Source: Pleurostoma richardsiae
Lineage: Eukaryota > Ascomycota > Sordariomycetes > Calosphaeriales > Pleurostomataceae
Direction of reading: 5' to 3'
NCBI GenBank assembly: GCA_030052745.1
Contig: JANBVO010000017.1
Span: 1 to 64,000 of the forward strand
DNA length: 64,000 nt
The notes beneath the pieces are model-generated. The model worked only from the letters and a program-made list of their open reading frames with translations, was not told the DNA's origin and searched no databases. Numbering within the stretch: the first letter of the stretch is position 1; each line of letters starts with the position of its first letter. This document shows, piece after piece, positions 12,667 to 25,306 of this stretch. The translations under genes were made by a program, and so were the position numbers.

Positions 12667-14406
12667 CTTGGCTGTGATGGTAATGCGAACTGCTGGGAGC
12701 TTGGTCTTTGAGGTATGGGCTTGGGTTTTCCGGGGGCTTGAGATATTGGAGAGAGCGCGGAAGAAGAGGTTGAAGAATTGAAGTTTGTGGTGGCAGTGTG
12801 GGAGAGAATTCAGAGGTGGGTGGAAGTAAGGATGGACGTTAGAGTTTAGGCAGGCAGAAAAGGTTGGTCTTCAAAGGAATTTAGTATTTTCTGAATTTGA
12901 GGAAGTGTGTGGTGGGAGAGGCTGGGGCGCGACGAGACTCGAAGGGAGAGAGGGCTTTTTTTCCGAGGGGGAGGGTGAGGTGAGGGCGAGGTGAGGGCGA
13001 GGTGAGTTCGTCGAGGCATGATGTCCTCAGCTTGCGGTTCAGCTTTCTATCCCAATTTTGACCTTCCCACAATCTTTTTCCTTATTCATCTAAAGTGGCA
13101 TGCCAGTTTTGGACTTTCGTCTCGAGTTGTCTCGCGTCCTCTAGGATTTATGGGATGATATATCTGTTGGATTGATGCCCCAAGAGTTTCTCAACGGTTG
13201 TGCCAGCATATCTGTTGCATGAAACCGACTGTAACCGCCAGCTAGCCCACCTCCTTCGATAAAACACACCTCAATATTTTTATTAGGCAGAGAGGATGCT
13301 CTTATGCCTGCCAACACCAAAATTGACGGGTTCTTCCCCCCAGGGATGGGTGCCTTGCGGTTCGTCTTTTCGAGGGAACTCCTGTGAAACCCGACGAGAT
13401 TTAGTTAACAAATGCCAAACCCCGAAATCTGCAAGCAACCATGTTGGGCCGCATAGATCCATACGTCTTCAGTGTGATAGAATGCTAGACATATATGTGG
13501 TATTCTTCTCTTCAGTCATGTCTACAGCACGTCAAAAACTTGACATGCGGTCGAGGAGGGGCCAAATACGGAATATATAGTCCTACTTTCGGCCTACAGA
13601 CGTGTAAGACATCGATATATCCTATCTGGGTTTTACAATTCTGGGAGGGTAGAAGTTACCGTTCGAGGTCTTCCTATATGATACACCCGATACTCGAGAT
13701 ATCGTCTAGTAACTCAGACACAGCGTCCGGCGCTGACATAGTTGTCCTTCTGGCGGCCCAACAATAAGGCGTCTCGTGTATGTTGATACTCCCACATGAA
13801 TATCAAACTTACATCCTATTCTGCCAATGGTAGGAGGTCGACGGCTCCATCACTGATTGACTGGTATAAAGCAGCGAAGTGATCGAGCCTTTGAAGGCTC
13901 TTGATGACATGCGCCGCCCACAGTACCCACGCAATACCGTGAGGAGGTGAACGCACAGCTTGGACCCCGCGGTGGCGGCTGCGCGTTCGCGTCGATTTAG
14001 ACCTCGACCAGAGCCGTGACTGGGCGGACAAGCCTTGAGCAGCGCTGCCTAACTCAACTTTGGCCGAGAGGCAGGCGAATCACAAAGCAGGGTTTGACCG
14101 CCTGCATATATCACACTCGACGGAACTCAACTCATTCACCCACAGCCTGACTTTTCCACTTCTTCGTTCCCCCGGAGACACTCGATACCCTCCCTCGATC
14201 TTTCTCTATCACATCTCACCCTCAGCAGTGCGCATGAGGTGCTCGCCATATACGCGCCGAGCCGACACCATCAAGTCCGCTCTCACGAACATACCTAGGC
14301 ACTCATACACGCATCCTCTCACATCCAACTCTTCTCGCTGCTGACTGATCCACCAAACCACCGCGACGATACACTCTACATAAGACATATTCACATTACC
14401 ACCACC
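12667..14406. other. Divergent intergenic region
   Basis: This region separates a minus-strand gene from a plus-strand gene and should hold both promoters and leaders. A short G-rich direct repeat of GGTGAGGGCGA-type units sits at about 12973-13006. The stretch before 14407 is pyrimidine-rich, as is common in leaders of highly expressed fungal genes. I see no coding exon or RNA gene. Confidence 0.55.
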
Positions 14407-15120
14407 ATGAGCTCCGAGCCTCCGCCCGAGTCCTGGCGCACCAACCGCCGCCGCCGTCACCGCCGCCGCTCTGCCAGCGACCCGACCCCGGCGCGCACCC
14501 CCTTCACCCAGGAGCTCGCCCCCTCCAGCAGCCGGCTCCTCGCCCTCCCCGCGGAGCTCCGCCAGGGCATCATCTCGCACCTCCTCCCCCGCCGCAGCGT
14601 CGTGGCCCCGCGCGCCCGGCCCGCCCACCTGCGCACCCTCTCCCTCGTCTGCCGGCTGCTCCGCGCCGACGCCGAGCTGGTCTTCTTCTCCGCCAACGCC
14701 GTGCGCGTCCCCGGCCCGCCCTACCACGTGCTGCTCGACCGCGCCGCCACCCGGCCCGGCGGCTGGCTCGCCGACCCCTCGCGCCACCTGCGCCGCCTCG
14801 TCGCCGGGGCCCTGCCGCGCCACCTGCACGACGCCGTGCGCAACGTCCTCTTCCAGCCCGAGGCCTTCAACGGCTGGACGGACCGCCGCTGGGCCGCCTT
14901 CGTGCGGGACGGGAGCGCCATGTCCCAGGAGGAGGTCCCAGAGCTGCCGAACCTGTGCACGCTGGCGCTCGAGAGCATGTTCCTCACCAAGCTGGAGCGC
15001 GAGTGGGTGGATGTCCTGGAGGCGATGCGCGCCGTGTCAGGCTGGCGCGTCAACTGGTGGCCGGCGGTGTTGGAGGATGCTGAGCCGGGATTAGGATCCG
15101 GGTCCGAGAAGGGAGAGTAG
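14407..15120 (+). CDS. F-box-like protein (237 aa)
   Basis: A single uninterrupted frame starts at an ATG in good context (CACCATGA). After an arginine-rich N-terminus (about 12-22), residues 45-60 read LALPAELRQGIISHLLP, the start of a fungal F-box-like motif. A second helix (LRTLSLVCRLLRADAELVFF, about 77-97) resembles the rest of the motif. The remainder has no recognisable domain. Such proteins may act as SCF ubiquitin-ligase adaptors through Skp1, but no substrate-binding repeats are visible, so function is inference. Base composition is very GC-rich at third positions, which supports coding. Confidence 0.7.
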   Translation: MSSEPPPESWRTNRRRRHRRRSASDPTPARTPFTQELAPSSSRLLALPAELRQGIISHLLPRRSVVAPRARPAHLRTLSLVCRLLRADAELVFFSANAVRVPGPPYHVLLDRAATRPGGWLADPSRHLRRLVAGALPRHLHDAVRNVLFQPEAFNGWTDRRWAAFVRDGSAMSQEEVPELPNLCTLALESMFLTKLEREWVDVLEAMRAVSGWRVNWWPAVLEDAEPGLGSGSEKGE

Positions 15121-15918
15121 GAGCTAATTCCTAAGGTACCATCGTCGTTGAGTGAAGGGGAGAAAGCGGGCGTAGAGGCGATGAACTGATCAATGGGGGC
15201 TCGTGGCGGGGCTTTCGAATAGGCTACAAGAGAGCTGGTGTGCATCGCCTTGTTACAGCCCGTCGATGCAGAGGGATATGCCTGCATGCGACTTGCCTTC
15301 TTGTATTATATACTGGAGAATATTGGGTGGTGCCGAAAGGGAGAGCACGCACCTTTCTTGAATAGTGAGCAGCAGGACCCGGGGAGTCACGAGATACACG
15401 AGCCACATACGAATGGGAAGACCTCGATGAATCTGACGTTCTTGCCTCTTTCATTTGGTCATTAGCCATAAGATGAGCTACCTGAAACAGCTGTAATGCA
15501 TATGGACGGCCCATATCGTAGTGCTGTGTTGCCTTGCCACTGTGAATGATGATGATGCATTTCCCTTTGAATCCCCGTTCCGATCCGTATCGCACGAACC
15601 CAATAGAAAGACAGGTGAAGACCAAGTGGCATATGCACGAGTTCCATCTTCGCCGACGCCGCCGACTCATGATGAGAGAGCCTGGTAGATAAGATGGAAA
15701 AGAGCAGGAACATGAAGCGCGGGAAAAGGCAACCGGTTGACAACAATACAAGCATGCTAGAGATGCCTCGGGGTAATCCGACAGTATTAACACTAAACTC
15801 CATCATCAAGGCCTTAAAACGACTCGCATCCCTCCACCAGTCATTACGAATGTCTCATATGCCGTGCCGTCATCTCTGAAATCCCTTCGGTCCTGCCTGC
15901 TGAGGCGGAGCCGGTGCT
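15121..15918. other. Convergent intergenic region
   Basis: Two genes end towards each other across this 0.8-kb stretch, so it should hold both 3' untranslated regions. Overlapping short open frames are present, with no protein-like features and no splice support. Confidence 0.55.
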
Positions 15919-18900
15919 TCAAATCTCCTCCTCGATTAGGCGCTGGACTTCGGGCGCGTTAAGCAAGATGCGTTTGCCAAGCTCCTCGGGGGGCTTGCCG
16001 TCCCGAACGGCACCGAAGTCGAGGATCTGTTATGAGATAGTCAGTTAAACGGTTCAGTGGCGAAGGGTGCGATAGGGGGAAAGGCCGAAAGAAGAGCTCA
16101 CCTCGACGTAAGTGAGATTGTCCCTCTGCACGGCGGCCACACAGCGGCGCTCATCAAACTTCACTTGCCAGACACCGCCCAGGTCGGTCAGGAGGTCTTG
16201 GATGCAGTCTCCCGTCTGGATATCCCACATCTTGACCGTCTTCTCGCTTCCAGATATGACCTTCCTGCCATCATGTTGGAAGCAGGTAATTGCGCCGGTG
16301 TGTGCCATCAGCGTGCTCTTGCATTTGCCCGTCTCTGGATCCCAGATACGCAGAGTGCTATCGGCGGCAGCGGACACAAGACGCTCGTCGCGAAGGTCCA
16401 GCAGACCGACGAGCAGCGAATGGCCTTCCAGGGTATGTAGGCAGGCGCCGGTGTCCAGATCCCAGATCTTGACGAGCGAGTCCATCGAGCCGGATATACA
16501 GCGATTGCGTTTGTGGTCTAAAACGACGCTGTACACCTTCTGGCTGTGGCCGTGAAGAACATGCAAGGCTTCCCCGGTGCTGATGCGCCATACGCGGACA
16601 GTGCTGTCGTAACTTCCCGACACCAGAGTATCTCCATGGGCAGAAATGGCTCGGACGGAGTGTGTGTGGCCGGACAAGATCCGGATGAAGTAAGGGCACT
16701 CCGCGTCGTTGGCGGGAGGGCCAGTCTGGATATACCGGCGAGATCCCGCCTCTGGAAGTCTCCACACGCGCAGCTGGCTGTCTCGGGAGCCGGTGATGAT
16801 GAGCGGCTTAGGCGGCATCATGACGGCTTTCCCGTCCTGAACTTTCCCAGTGTCTGTCGGCATGAGGATTTGGAGGCAGCGGACCGTAGACGTGTGTCCG
16901 TAGAACACCTGGGTGCACAGACCCTTCTCGATGTCCCAGACCCGCACCGAACGGTCAGTGCTGCCAGATACGAGTGTGTTGCCCTCATATTGCAACGCCC
17001 ACACCCCTCCCTCGTGGCCTTCGAGCTTCTTCCTGAGCTTTCCAGTCTTGGTGTCATAAACATGAATCAGTGTGTCATCGCTCCCCGTGATGATCTTGTC
17101 CTCATCAAATTGCAGGCAAGTGATGACATGACGAGGGTGGGCAGCGAATGCGACGTGACCTGGCTTGACCTTGCCGCTGGTCCAGCTCTGACGGATCATG
17201 TAATGCCGACGGTAGAGTGACTTGAATAGATGAAGCTTGCGCAGGCTCGGCAGACCAATTTGGGGATCCGGGACGGCAACGGCAGCCGCACTAGCGGCAG
17301 ATATAGGACCCTCAGACTTGTGCAGCTTGCCGTCGTAGTTGAGTTTCTCTTCCTTGACGGATTCATGTGTACTGGCTCTCCGCTTTGCCCGCTCGGCGCT
17401 GGTGAACGAGTTCAGGCCGCGCTTTCTCTTCGAGCTCCGAAGCTTCGGCAACGGCTCCGGCTTAGACGTTGATCGGATCAGCTCGGTCTCAGTCGAGGTG
17501 AGGCGATTTTGTAGGCTCAAGTCCAACTCGCATCCCTCAGGACCAACAGGATCTTGCCAGCCCCATCCCTGTGCAATTGCTTTATCAAGCTCACCGGGAG
17601 CAATCTGGAAGCCATCACGGTCGAGCAGCTCCTTCCAACCAGTCTCATTGCTGTCGATGATGTTTCGCCAGTGCTTGGATACCTGAGCTGCTCGGCAGAG
17701 ATCACGATGGTCGAGGTAGGATAGAACATGGAGGCTGAGCTCGATCGGGAGCTGCTTGAGAAAGTCGCACTTCAGAGCCGGATTGACGACGTCGGCAACC
17801 ATGTGTAGAGTCTTTCGGGGACAGCGCCGCAAGAACTGGTACATCATGAAGGTCTTCATCTCGTTCGGCATGGCATCGAAGGTCTCTAACATCGACCGAG
17901 TGTCCAAGATGCTCGAAGTCTGGTCATCCTCTTCTTGATCGAGGCGAGAGGGTGTGCCATCAACCATGACCAAAGCCGAGGACTCCAGATCGTCGGTTGA
18001 CTGGCTTTCCTCTAGCCATTTTCTCCGGCTGGCCCGCCCGGAGCGTCGCGTAAAGTTGGGCTCTTCATCGTCTTCAGCGGGATCTTCCTGTGCCTCTGCG
18101 GTATGGAGTTGAGCCGCAGCGAGAGTCGGGGACAGCCTTGGGCTAGGTAAGCTTGCGTCCTGCGCAGCCACAGTATTGATGGTCGGACGTGTAGGATGGA
18201 ACGCTCGGGCAGCGTTCTGGAGAGGATCGTCATGGTCGGCGAAAGGCTCTACGTCCGCATCGGTTATCGGAGGCGTGGCCACATTGCTACTGAAGATGGT
18301 CTGAGAATCGCTTGCGACAGGGCTGGCTGCTTCATAGAGCGAGGTTGCCTGGCTTGTCACGGATCCTGTCAGATCAACCGGTCGGTCGAGATGAAGCGAT
18401 CTCAGTCTCTGTGGCCGCTCAGTGTTCCCAGTTGCAACTTCTGTGGTGTCTGGGGTCGCCAGGTAGGTGTTTGACGCTTGTCTGCTAGCTTTGTCTGTAT
18501 CCTTTCGGCCGCCCTGAGAAACGGCGCGGCGAAGCCTGTCGGAGACGGCGTGTGGCAAGGTTGGGTATGATCGAGCCGATTTCTTGGACTTGTTTCCAGC
18601 AGCAGTGACGGTCGGCGACGAGACTCTTGTGGATCGTTGCGACCGTCGGTTCTGGACCTCGGCTAAGGGTCCAGAGCTCTTAGAAAGGGAATCTGCTACA
18701 GGGCTGCCCAGCTCTGCCACAGGACTGCCCAGGCCTGATTCGGTCTTAGTTATTGCTCCGTACTCAAATTCAACGGATTTCTCTCGCGTGTCCTGAAGGT
18801 GTGTTAGAAAGAAGAAGAAAAAAGACTCCGAGGAGGTAATGTGAATCAAGCTCACCTTGATCAAGGCGTGGTCATCGTCGACCGACCACTCTGCGCCGTA

Positions 18901-19206
18901 CTCTCCCAGGTCTACGGTGAATTTGGCAAACTCGGGCGGTGTGGGTCTCGAGGCTAAGGGATACTCTTTGGTATCCAAAGAGTGCAGAGGACGAGGCTCT
19001 CTGACAAACAGAGGTGGATATGATCTCTTGGTTGTGGTAGTAGTCGTGATGGTCTTTGTTTCGACGCACTCGGCGACCTCGAACTGCAGTCGGGCGTTAC
19101 GTCTGGTGAGGCTGTTTTCGGGTTCATCCCAGCTGACCGACACTCTCTGGCTCGATCGAGGACGTCGAACCTCCATGGTCTTCTGGACCGACGGAGGTGA
19201 GCTCAT
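15919..19206 (-). CDS. cdc4: Cdc4-type F-box/WD40 ubiquitin-ligase substrate receptor (1,049 aa)
   Basis: This is the substrate-recognition subunit of an SCF ubiquitin ligase; Cdc4/FBXW7 proteins bind phosphorylated cell-cycle regulators in the nucleus. Exons are 18856-19206, 16102-18792 and 15919-16026. The N-terminal region is long and disordered. A dimerisation-like helix (MKTFMMYQFLRRCPRKTLHM, about 428-447) precedes an F-box at about 463-500 (LPIELSLHVLSYLDHRDLCRAA). A basic linker with nuclear-signal-like KRKR follows, then WD40 blades with clear signatures such as IITGSDDTLIHVYD and LVSGSYDSTVRVWR. I count seven clear blades and a probable eighth, the number expected for Cdc4. The last exon (ILDFGAVRDGKPPEEL) completes the final blade. 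A Met30/sconB-type receptor is the main alternative, but the long N-terminus and the blade count favour Cdc4. Confidence 0.85.
16027..16101 (-). other. Last intron of the cdc4-like gene
   Basis: This 75-bp intron has donor GAG|GTGAGC and acceptor TAACAG in phase 0. Without it the frame would run into an unrelated 16-codon tail instead of the conserved ILDFG ending. Confidence 0.85.
18793..18855 (-). other. In-frame 63-bp intron of the cdc4-like gene
   Basis: It begins GTGAGC and ends CTTCAG, with a pyrimidine tract before a CTAAC branch-like site. It is a multiple of three with no stop codon, so retention would add 21 residues (a hydrophobic stretch with five phenylalanines) without breaking the protein. 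Confidence 0.75.
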
Positions 19207-22200
19207 GATGAGGAATCAAGCACCGCCGAAGTGCTTCTTCGCGGGATCGGTTGGACGCGGCCGAGTTCGATCGAGTTTTGGATGGGGGAGGTGGAACGTA
19301 GGATGAGGGGAAGGAAGGCTCGAGTCAAGAGCCGAAATGGTGCCAAAATCTCGGACGAGCCTCAAGTCGGGGTAGAAAAACAACGGTTGCTTCGGCGGTG
19401 TCTTCGAAAAAAGAAGGAACCGGCCGGCCTGGTGGCAGAGGTAAAATGTGAATGCAGGTCGCCTTCGATCCGGCCAGGTAGACAGACACGCGTGCCAGGC
19501 ACGATTTACCCCAGGGATGGGGGCCGGTTGACCACGCGTGGAGCGACAAGGGTCCTCGACCAAAGGTACTCGAACAAATCAGACACCGACAGGCATGGTG
19601 TCACACTCGGGAAGGGAACAAATGCTTTTTGAGGAGATCGAGCGCCTGGGAGAAATGGTGGCTCTCGAGTGTTCGAGAGATTAGTGAGACTGGGAAATGG
19701 AGGAGGCGGGCGTTGGTCAACAACGCGGCGGCGGCGTAGTCCACGCACAGACGGCGGGCCGGGGAATGTCCGACGGGACAGCAAGAAAGCAAAGTCGGGG
19801 ATCAAAGATGCAACATTGACGATAGAAGTACACAGTAGGACAGAGGTGTGTGTTCTGGAGGAGCGATATGTGCGGTGGTGTTGTGTTCTTTCTGTCCCCT
19901 TTTTGCTGATGTGACGAGGAGAGAGGGACGCTGTCCTGCCGCGGAAGACATCACACTCCCGCTCTCTTCTCAGGTCAGGCGAATGCACGGAGGCTCGCTT
20001 CAAAGAGGGAGGCGCCACTTTTTTTTCGTCCTCACCTCGGGGATCGGAGGTCAAGCCACACACAACTATTTTTCGCTTCCCGCCGAACCAAGTACCGGCC
20101 CCCCACTTTTGCGGTTAGGAGATACATCCCCGGATTTCACACCGCCGCCCCGCCGACTCACGTGTTGTGGCTGGCCCCGCGTACCTGATTAAATCACCAC
20201 GCTCCCCAAGTTCTCTTCTGCTACGGCAATATGGGACAGAGCACTCCGTGGCGTTTCTGAACAACCCCAAATTGTTCTGTTCCTAGATATGGAAGCTATC
20301 ATGAATGCCCTTGGGCAGCCTGCACAAGTTTCGTCTCTTCTCGCGTGGGGCTTCTTCCGTGGTTGAGTCCCCATCCAACCCGGCTCCGAGAATGGAACGG
20401 TGCAACGGGCGATTGCACCGCCACATCTCGATTTTCCCCTTCTCCCCCTCCCTTTTTACCCCTCGCCGCCTGGCGCGGGCCGGAGGCCCCGAAGCAGTCT
20501 AGCCCCGAGAAAAGGTGTTTTCACTCGCAGCTTTTACGCGCCGAGGGGCCAATTCTGGCGGCCTGCATGCACCATCACCCTGGTTCGTGCCCCTTGCTCT
20601 CCCCATTGCCGATGAATCGGCTGCTCTAACGCCCGAGACGCTGTCAGCGAGGCGCGAGTCAGAATGGATGGACAAAGCATTCCACGGAACGCCCGGTCGG
20701 GGCGGGGAAGACGCACAAAAGAGAAAAAGAAGAAAAGACTGACAGAAAGAAAGATGGGAAGGAAAGCACGAGGGAGGGGAGAAGAAAGAAAAGCTGTCTG
20801 GCCTACAAGTGGGCTGGACGTCGAGAGGTGCAGACTACATTCCTCTCCTCCTTTGTCCGGACGAGAGATCGGCGTTCGGAGACGTCGGCTCCTTCTCTTG
20901 CACATTGACTTCGATGGTCGATGGTTTCCTGACAAATAGAATCATGATCCAAGCCGCCCATTTGGCTCCTCGTCTCACACGTGCGCTTCCGCAGGCGACC
21001 GTCAGCCGCTCCGGCGGCGATGTCTTTCAGCCGCCTTGCTGACACCTGCCGCAACTGATCGACAATCCCGAGCGTCGTGCTCTGTCTCTGTGCTCATGCC
21101 GTCCAGGCAAAACATCCGCATGGAGGTAAGCTCATCCGTTGGTTCTGTCACCTGTCACCAGCGAGCTGGGTAAGACCAGGGCGAGACACTTAACACTGCG
21201 GTCCATACGGCTGAGTTGGCCAGCAGCGAATGGCATGGCCTATCTTGTGGCTTCTGCCGTGCCAGCTGCCGGCCTCGACATGGCCGCGATACCCGGGACA
21301 CGTACCCGCCCGGGTCCGGACCGTCGTCCAGCCTCCCTTAAGAACATGGCCGTCAGCCTCACATTCCAGAGGCTGAGGGGATGAGACAAATAGCTCGTGC
21401 TCCATTCCAGTAATGTGACGGCTTCCCCTCATACTAGTACTATTTTGTGTGATAGAAGAGCATGACGCAAACCCGATAGGCGTATATTCTCGTGTATCAT
21501 GAAGCCGACAGACTGAGTCTATATCCCTCCCGCTGTATTCCCCCAGCAGGGAGTCTCTCGTTGCCGTCTTGTATCAGTCACGATTGTGGTAAGAGTTGTT
21601 CCTCCTTCTCCCATGCTTAAGGAGCTCAGCCGATGAAGTCTGCGGCCTCGAAGACACGACGCAGGATAGCAGGTCTCATCGTGGAGTGTTGTCACGTCTT
21701 GTCTCATGGCTTGTCGATGAGCTGCGACTGCAGATGAGACGTCCGCACGTGTCTACCATGCTGTTGTGCCGCAGCTGAACGCGGATGGCATGCCTGGATC
21801 TACATGTTGTCTTGAGTGGATGCTAGAGTTGGCGGAAAAGAAGAGAAGACATTCGAGGAAGGCATCTTTTCGGATTTGAGGAATCTCAAGTGCGGAATAG
21901 ACGCTTCTCTAGAGGAGCCCGAGAGTCATCTCTTGAGTCTTTTGTACAAGAACAATCGCATTCAGACACAGAAGTAGCAAGATGCCGTCTACTCAACCAG
22001 AACAGCATACATACCTGTTTGCAGGAATCTGGAAGTGCTGCAGAATGTGATACGGCAACGGCAGGGCAAGGCTATAAATAAAGGAGGGGCCCGGTCAGGG
22101 CGGCTGAGGACCCGCCAGCCAATCGGAGGACAGAATCGGCCGGCGTAGCACCAATATGACCGAATTACATCAAATCTTGAAATTTGTCCGCCTGACCTCG

Positions 22201-22391
22201 CGGCTGATCCGTCACCACCAAGGGCTTCTGTCATCAGCCAGCGTTTCTGTCTGCGGCTCAGGATGCGCGTGCGCCTCTGACCGAGTCACTCCTTATGTCG
22301 CCATCCAGATAGTTCCCTCAAAGGGACAGTTCCAACCTCCAGTTTCCGTCTCCATCCCGCCTCCCAGGCTGTATGTGCAATAGCGGAAGCA
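19207..22391. other. Long divergent intergenic region
   Basis: This 3.2-kb stretch lies between the start codons of the cdc4-like and the Ego1-like genes. It probably holds long leaders and two promoters. A purine-rich tract is visible at about 20715-20800. Many open frames of 60-190 codons overlap on both strands, typical of GC-rich noncoding DNA. I found no domain or joinable exons. Confidence 0.5.
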
Positions 22392-23054
22392 ATGGGCATC
22401 TGCGCATCCTGCCTCGGCGACCGGCGGCGGGATGTTGTCGACGAGGTACGAACCATGGTTTCCGCATCACTACTGGCTACACTAGGTGCAGATTACTGAC
22501 GCATGCTGCCTGTGTTGGTTTCTAGGATGACGAATCACGACTCCTCTTCGACGATCCGAACAGCATGCATTACGGGAGCTTCGAGCAGCAGCAGATGAAC
22601 GGGCAGGACGACTTGCAAGAAACACAGCGTGAGATTGAGGCTCTGCAGAGGGTGGTGGCTCGCACATCCGAGTACGACATCCCGTCCCCCCACTCGACCG
22701 ATCGGTCGGGTGCACCTTATCCAAGATGTGTGAGGCTGACAAGCGTGTGCGCTCCGGTACAGCAACATGGTGGACATATTCGACATTGCGCCACAGGAGA
22801 GCAGCGGCACCCCGCGAAATGCACCCGCACCATTCGTCTTTCCCGGCCAGGAGGCGCGGCTCCTCAAGTACCAGCACTTGCTGTCGAAGCTTGACTCCTC
22901 CGAGGACGACCCGACTACGGCGGGTGCGCGAGTTGATTGGTTTCCGCCCGAAGATGACCACATAGAGATGCAGCGGAGTATCCCCCCGGTCAAGGAGGAG
23001 GCCGTCGAGCCCCTTGTGGGGAACTTTGCAGATGCGGCGGCTGCGATGGCATGA
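22392..23054 (+). CDS. Ego1/Meh1-like (LAMTOR1-like) lysosomal TORC1 anchor (163 aa)
   Basis: Three exons (22392-22445, 22526-22671, 22763-23054) give a 163-residue protein beginning MGICASCLGDRRRD. Gly2 fits N-myristoylation, and Cys4 and Cys7 fit palmitoylation. This pattern anchors Ego1/LAMTOR1 proteins to the vacuole membrane, where the EGO/Ragulator complex recruits Rag GTPases and activates TORC1. DESRLLFDDP and the helix ending QRVVARTS|DNMVDIFDI match the family's conserved core as I remember it, with the second splice exactly inside that core. Introns are 80 and 91 bp with GTACGA donors. No single long frame covers the gene, so it is easily missed. Confidence 0.8.
22446..22525 (+). 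other. Intron 1 of the Ego1-like gene
   Basis: This 80-bp intron has a GTACGA donor and TTTCTAG acceptor in phase 0, joining ...DVVDE to DDESRLL. Confidence 0.8.
22672..22762 (+). other. Intron 2 of the Ego1-like gene
   Basis: This 91-bp intron has a GTACGA donor and GTACAG acceptor. Phase 2 rebuilds an Asp codon in ARTSDNMVDIF. Confidence 0.8.
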
Positions 23055-24973
23055 TGCACGAGAGCGTGTGATATAACCCTGGTGCCGGGGCACAGCATTT
23101 GGCTCCACGGAGCCATTCCCCTTCAACGCTACGGTTGACTTCATTTTTCCTATTTTCTGTCCGGTGGGCGGTGAGACTCGGACCTGGCAGGATGTGACTA
23201 CGTTTCTGTGTGCGATACCCACGGGAGACCAAGCGCAGCCGGCTCCCCTGTTCCACTTTTTTTCTTTTCCGTGGCCCCATGGCTCGATATCAGGGAAGCA
23301 AGGGGGCATTTTGACGTCCGTGATGAAGGGCGCACTGTATTGTCATTACACTTCGAAACGAATCTAGAGTCTCCTTTTCCTGTTGCTTCCACCATGCTAT
23401 CCCTCGACAGCGCTTGTCTAGCCCTCTTTCCCCACCAATCACGCCGCACCGTTCCCCAGCGTCCCCCTAAGCAGCTCCTCGACGAGAGCCCTGCCCATTT
23501 AGCAGCAGACACGTGCCACACCGTTCGTTCATGTTGCTTCTGGGTGGGGACTAGTATGAAATGTCGCAGTTCTAGCTTGGCCTTCCTGCTGCTTCTGCGT
23601 CAGACTTTTAGCCTAGTCGTCTCCGGCTTCGGTGGGATCCGCCGCCCTGGAGGGGGTCAGGGAAGGGCATGGAGGCTCAATAACGACGACAGCCCCGGGT
23701 AAGGTTTCGAGGGCTGATCGAGGCTAATGCGGGAGTCTGTGCGCCATATCCGCTTGGAACAGAGCAATGGAGGGGTGCTAACAGGGAGCAGGAACTTACA
23801 AGGGCACGCCACAAGAGAAGAGGGGGACGGGAAGAGCGGACGGGGGGGGGCGCTTGGATGGAGAATGGGAAGGGCCGCAGCTAAGACGGCCGCGTCCACT
23901 ACACCCACCGGTCTCTTCCTTGTTTCCAGAACAGCCTAGCCGCCCTTGACTGCAGGATCGCTCGCCTGCTGGCTTACGGAGCCCAGTGGACCCCGAGGAC
24001 CAGCTCCCTCGGGTGTATGGACGGGTATGTAGCCCAGGGCCTTCTCGGCTCCTCCTGCTGTCTGCTGAATTATTCTCCCTCTCAGGTTCCAGGGTCTTTT
24101 TCGTCATTCTATTCTACGGTCTTCGTCATGTCGGCTCTTCTCCACCCCACGTTCACCCCTCGCGACCTGTCGAGAGCCTACCGTCTGGGGCCTTCCTGCA
24201 GACTCGCCTTCCCATCTATCCCGACCCGTCGTACTACTGGAACCCCCTCATCTGTGCTGTCTCCCATTCGTCCATCGAGCCGTCTTGCTGCTCTGGCGTA
24301 CATATGGCTACATGAGCGTTGCCAGATAAGCAGTCTGCCTCCTGTAGGCGAGTTCGCCTTGATGCGCTTCGCCGTTGGGGGGAAGGCCGTTCGATCGTAC
24401 TGGGCCGTCTCTCGCTTGGCTCGGCTTCTTCTCCGCAGTTTTCCTTCCTTTTCCATCTGACTCTACTCCATTTTCTACTGCCGATCTTGGAACTTGAAGC
24501 GACTGCAGACGGGAGAGAAGCAGACTGAAGAATATTGTAGAAAGGAGGCCATTTTCCTATGAGCCTTGGTGTCGTATGGAAGACACTTGGCAAGCTACAC
24601 GGCCCGTCAACATTATGGAGATCGAGACGTCATCAAGAATGCCCTGCTCGCCAGGTTGCCAACTCTTCCCGAGCTTACAGATCCCGCCCCGGCTCTACTA
24701 GCGACTACTAAGGAGAGAAAAAGTTATGTTCGCCGAATGGCCGCACACTGGAGAATCCCGAAGATACAGAGAGAGAACGCACGATCCTTTCCTTTCCCTT
24801 TTCTTTCCCGTCGGTACCGCCACCCCAGAGGAGGGTGATCCGGTATTCGCGCTCTTTGCTGCAGGTCATGTTAGCCTACCCCTGAACCGCCCGTGCCGGC
24901 TGTCGCACTTGATTACCTACCTGCTCTTGCGCGCGCTTCATCCCCTCCTTTTTGGTACTGTTGTCCCCTCGGC
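23055..24973. other. Convergent intergenic region
   Basis: This is 1.9 kb between two 3' ends. Open frames on both strands overlap and change frame constantly. None has a plausible domain or splice-supported continuation. Confidence 0.5.
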
Positions 24974-25306
24974 TCAAGCTATAGTCATCATCCTTTCGTT
25001 GTGATCGCCCACGATCCTGTGGATGGCCCTGACCAGATCATTCATGTCTTCCTCCGTCTTCTCGATAGTCGCTTTCCTGTTGCCCTCCTGCCTCCAGCGC
25101 TCGATGTCCATGCTCATCTTTTGCCAGCGGCGCTCCTTCTTCTCTCGCTGCTCGCAGAGCTTGCAGATGCCGGCCTCGAAGTACGTCTCATAGACGAGCT
25201 TGAGGCCGCACGTCTCGCCGGTCCTGTACTCCTTGGTGCACTGCTGGCGGAAGTTTCCCCACTTCCAGTAGCCACACTGCCAGCGAGTCTGGTCGAAGTA
25301 GCACAT
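24974..25306 (-). CDS. Small conserved fungal protein of unknown function (110 aa)
   Basis: One uninterrupted frame starts from a true ATG. It opens MCYFDQTRWQCGYWKWGNF and is rich in Cys, Trp and Tyr, with cysteines at about 2, 11, 23, 33, 48 and 51. A strongly charged helix follows (about 52-90, EQREKKERRWQKMSMD), likely a coiled coil. I recall similar short proteins in other sordariomycetes, which supports it being real, but no function is known to me. The cysteines could bind zinc (inference). It has no signal peptide. Confidence 0.7.
   Translation of the reverse strand: MCYFDQTRWQCGYWKWGNFRQQCTKEYRTGETCGLKLVYETYFEAGICKLCEQREKKERRWQKMSMDIERWRQEGNRKATIEKTEEDMNDLVRAIHRIVGDHNERMMTIA

Noticed and set aside
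13296-13580. 94-codon frame on the plus strand
   Set aside because: It has no domain, shifts composition, and lies in a divergent promoter region. It is likely chance.
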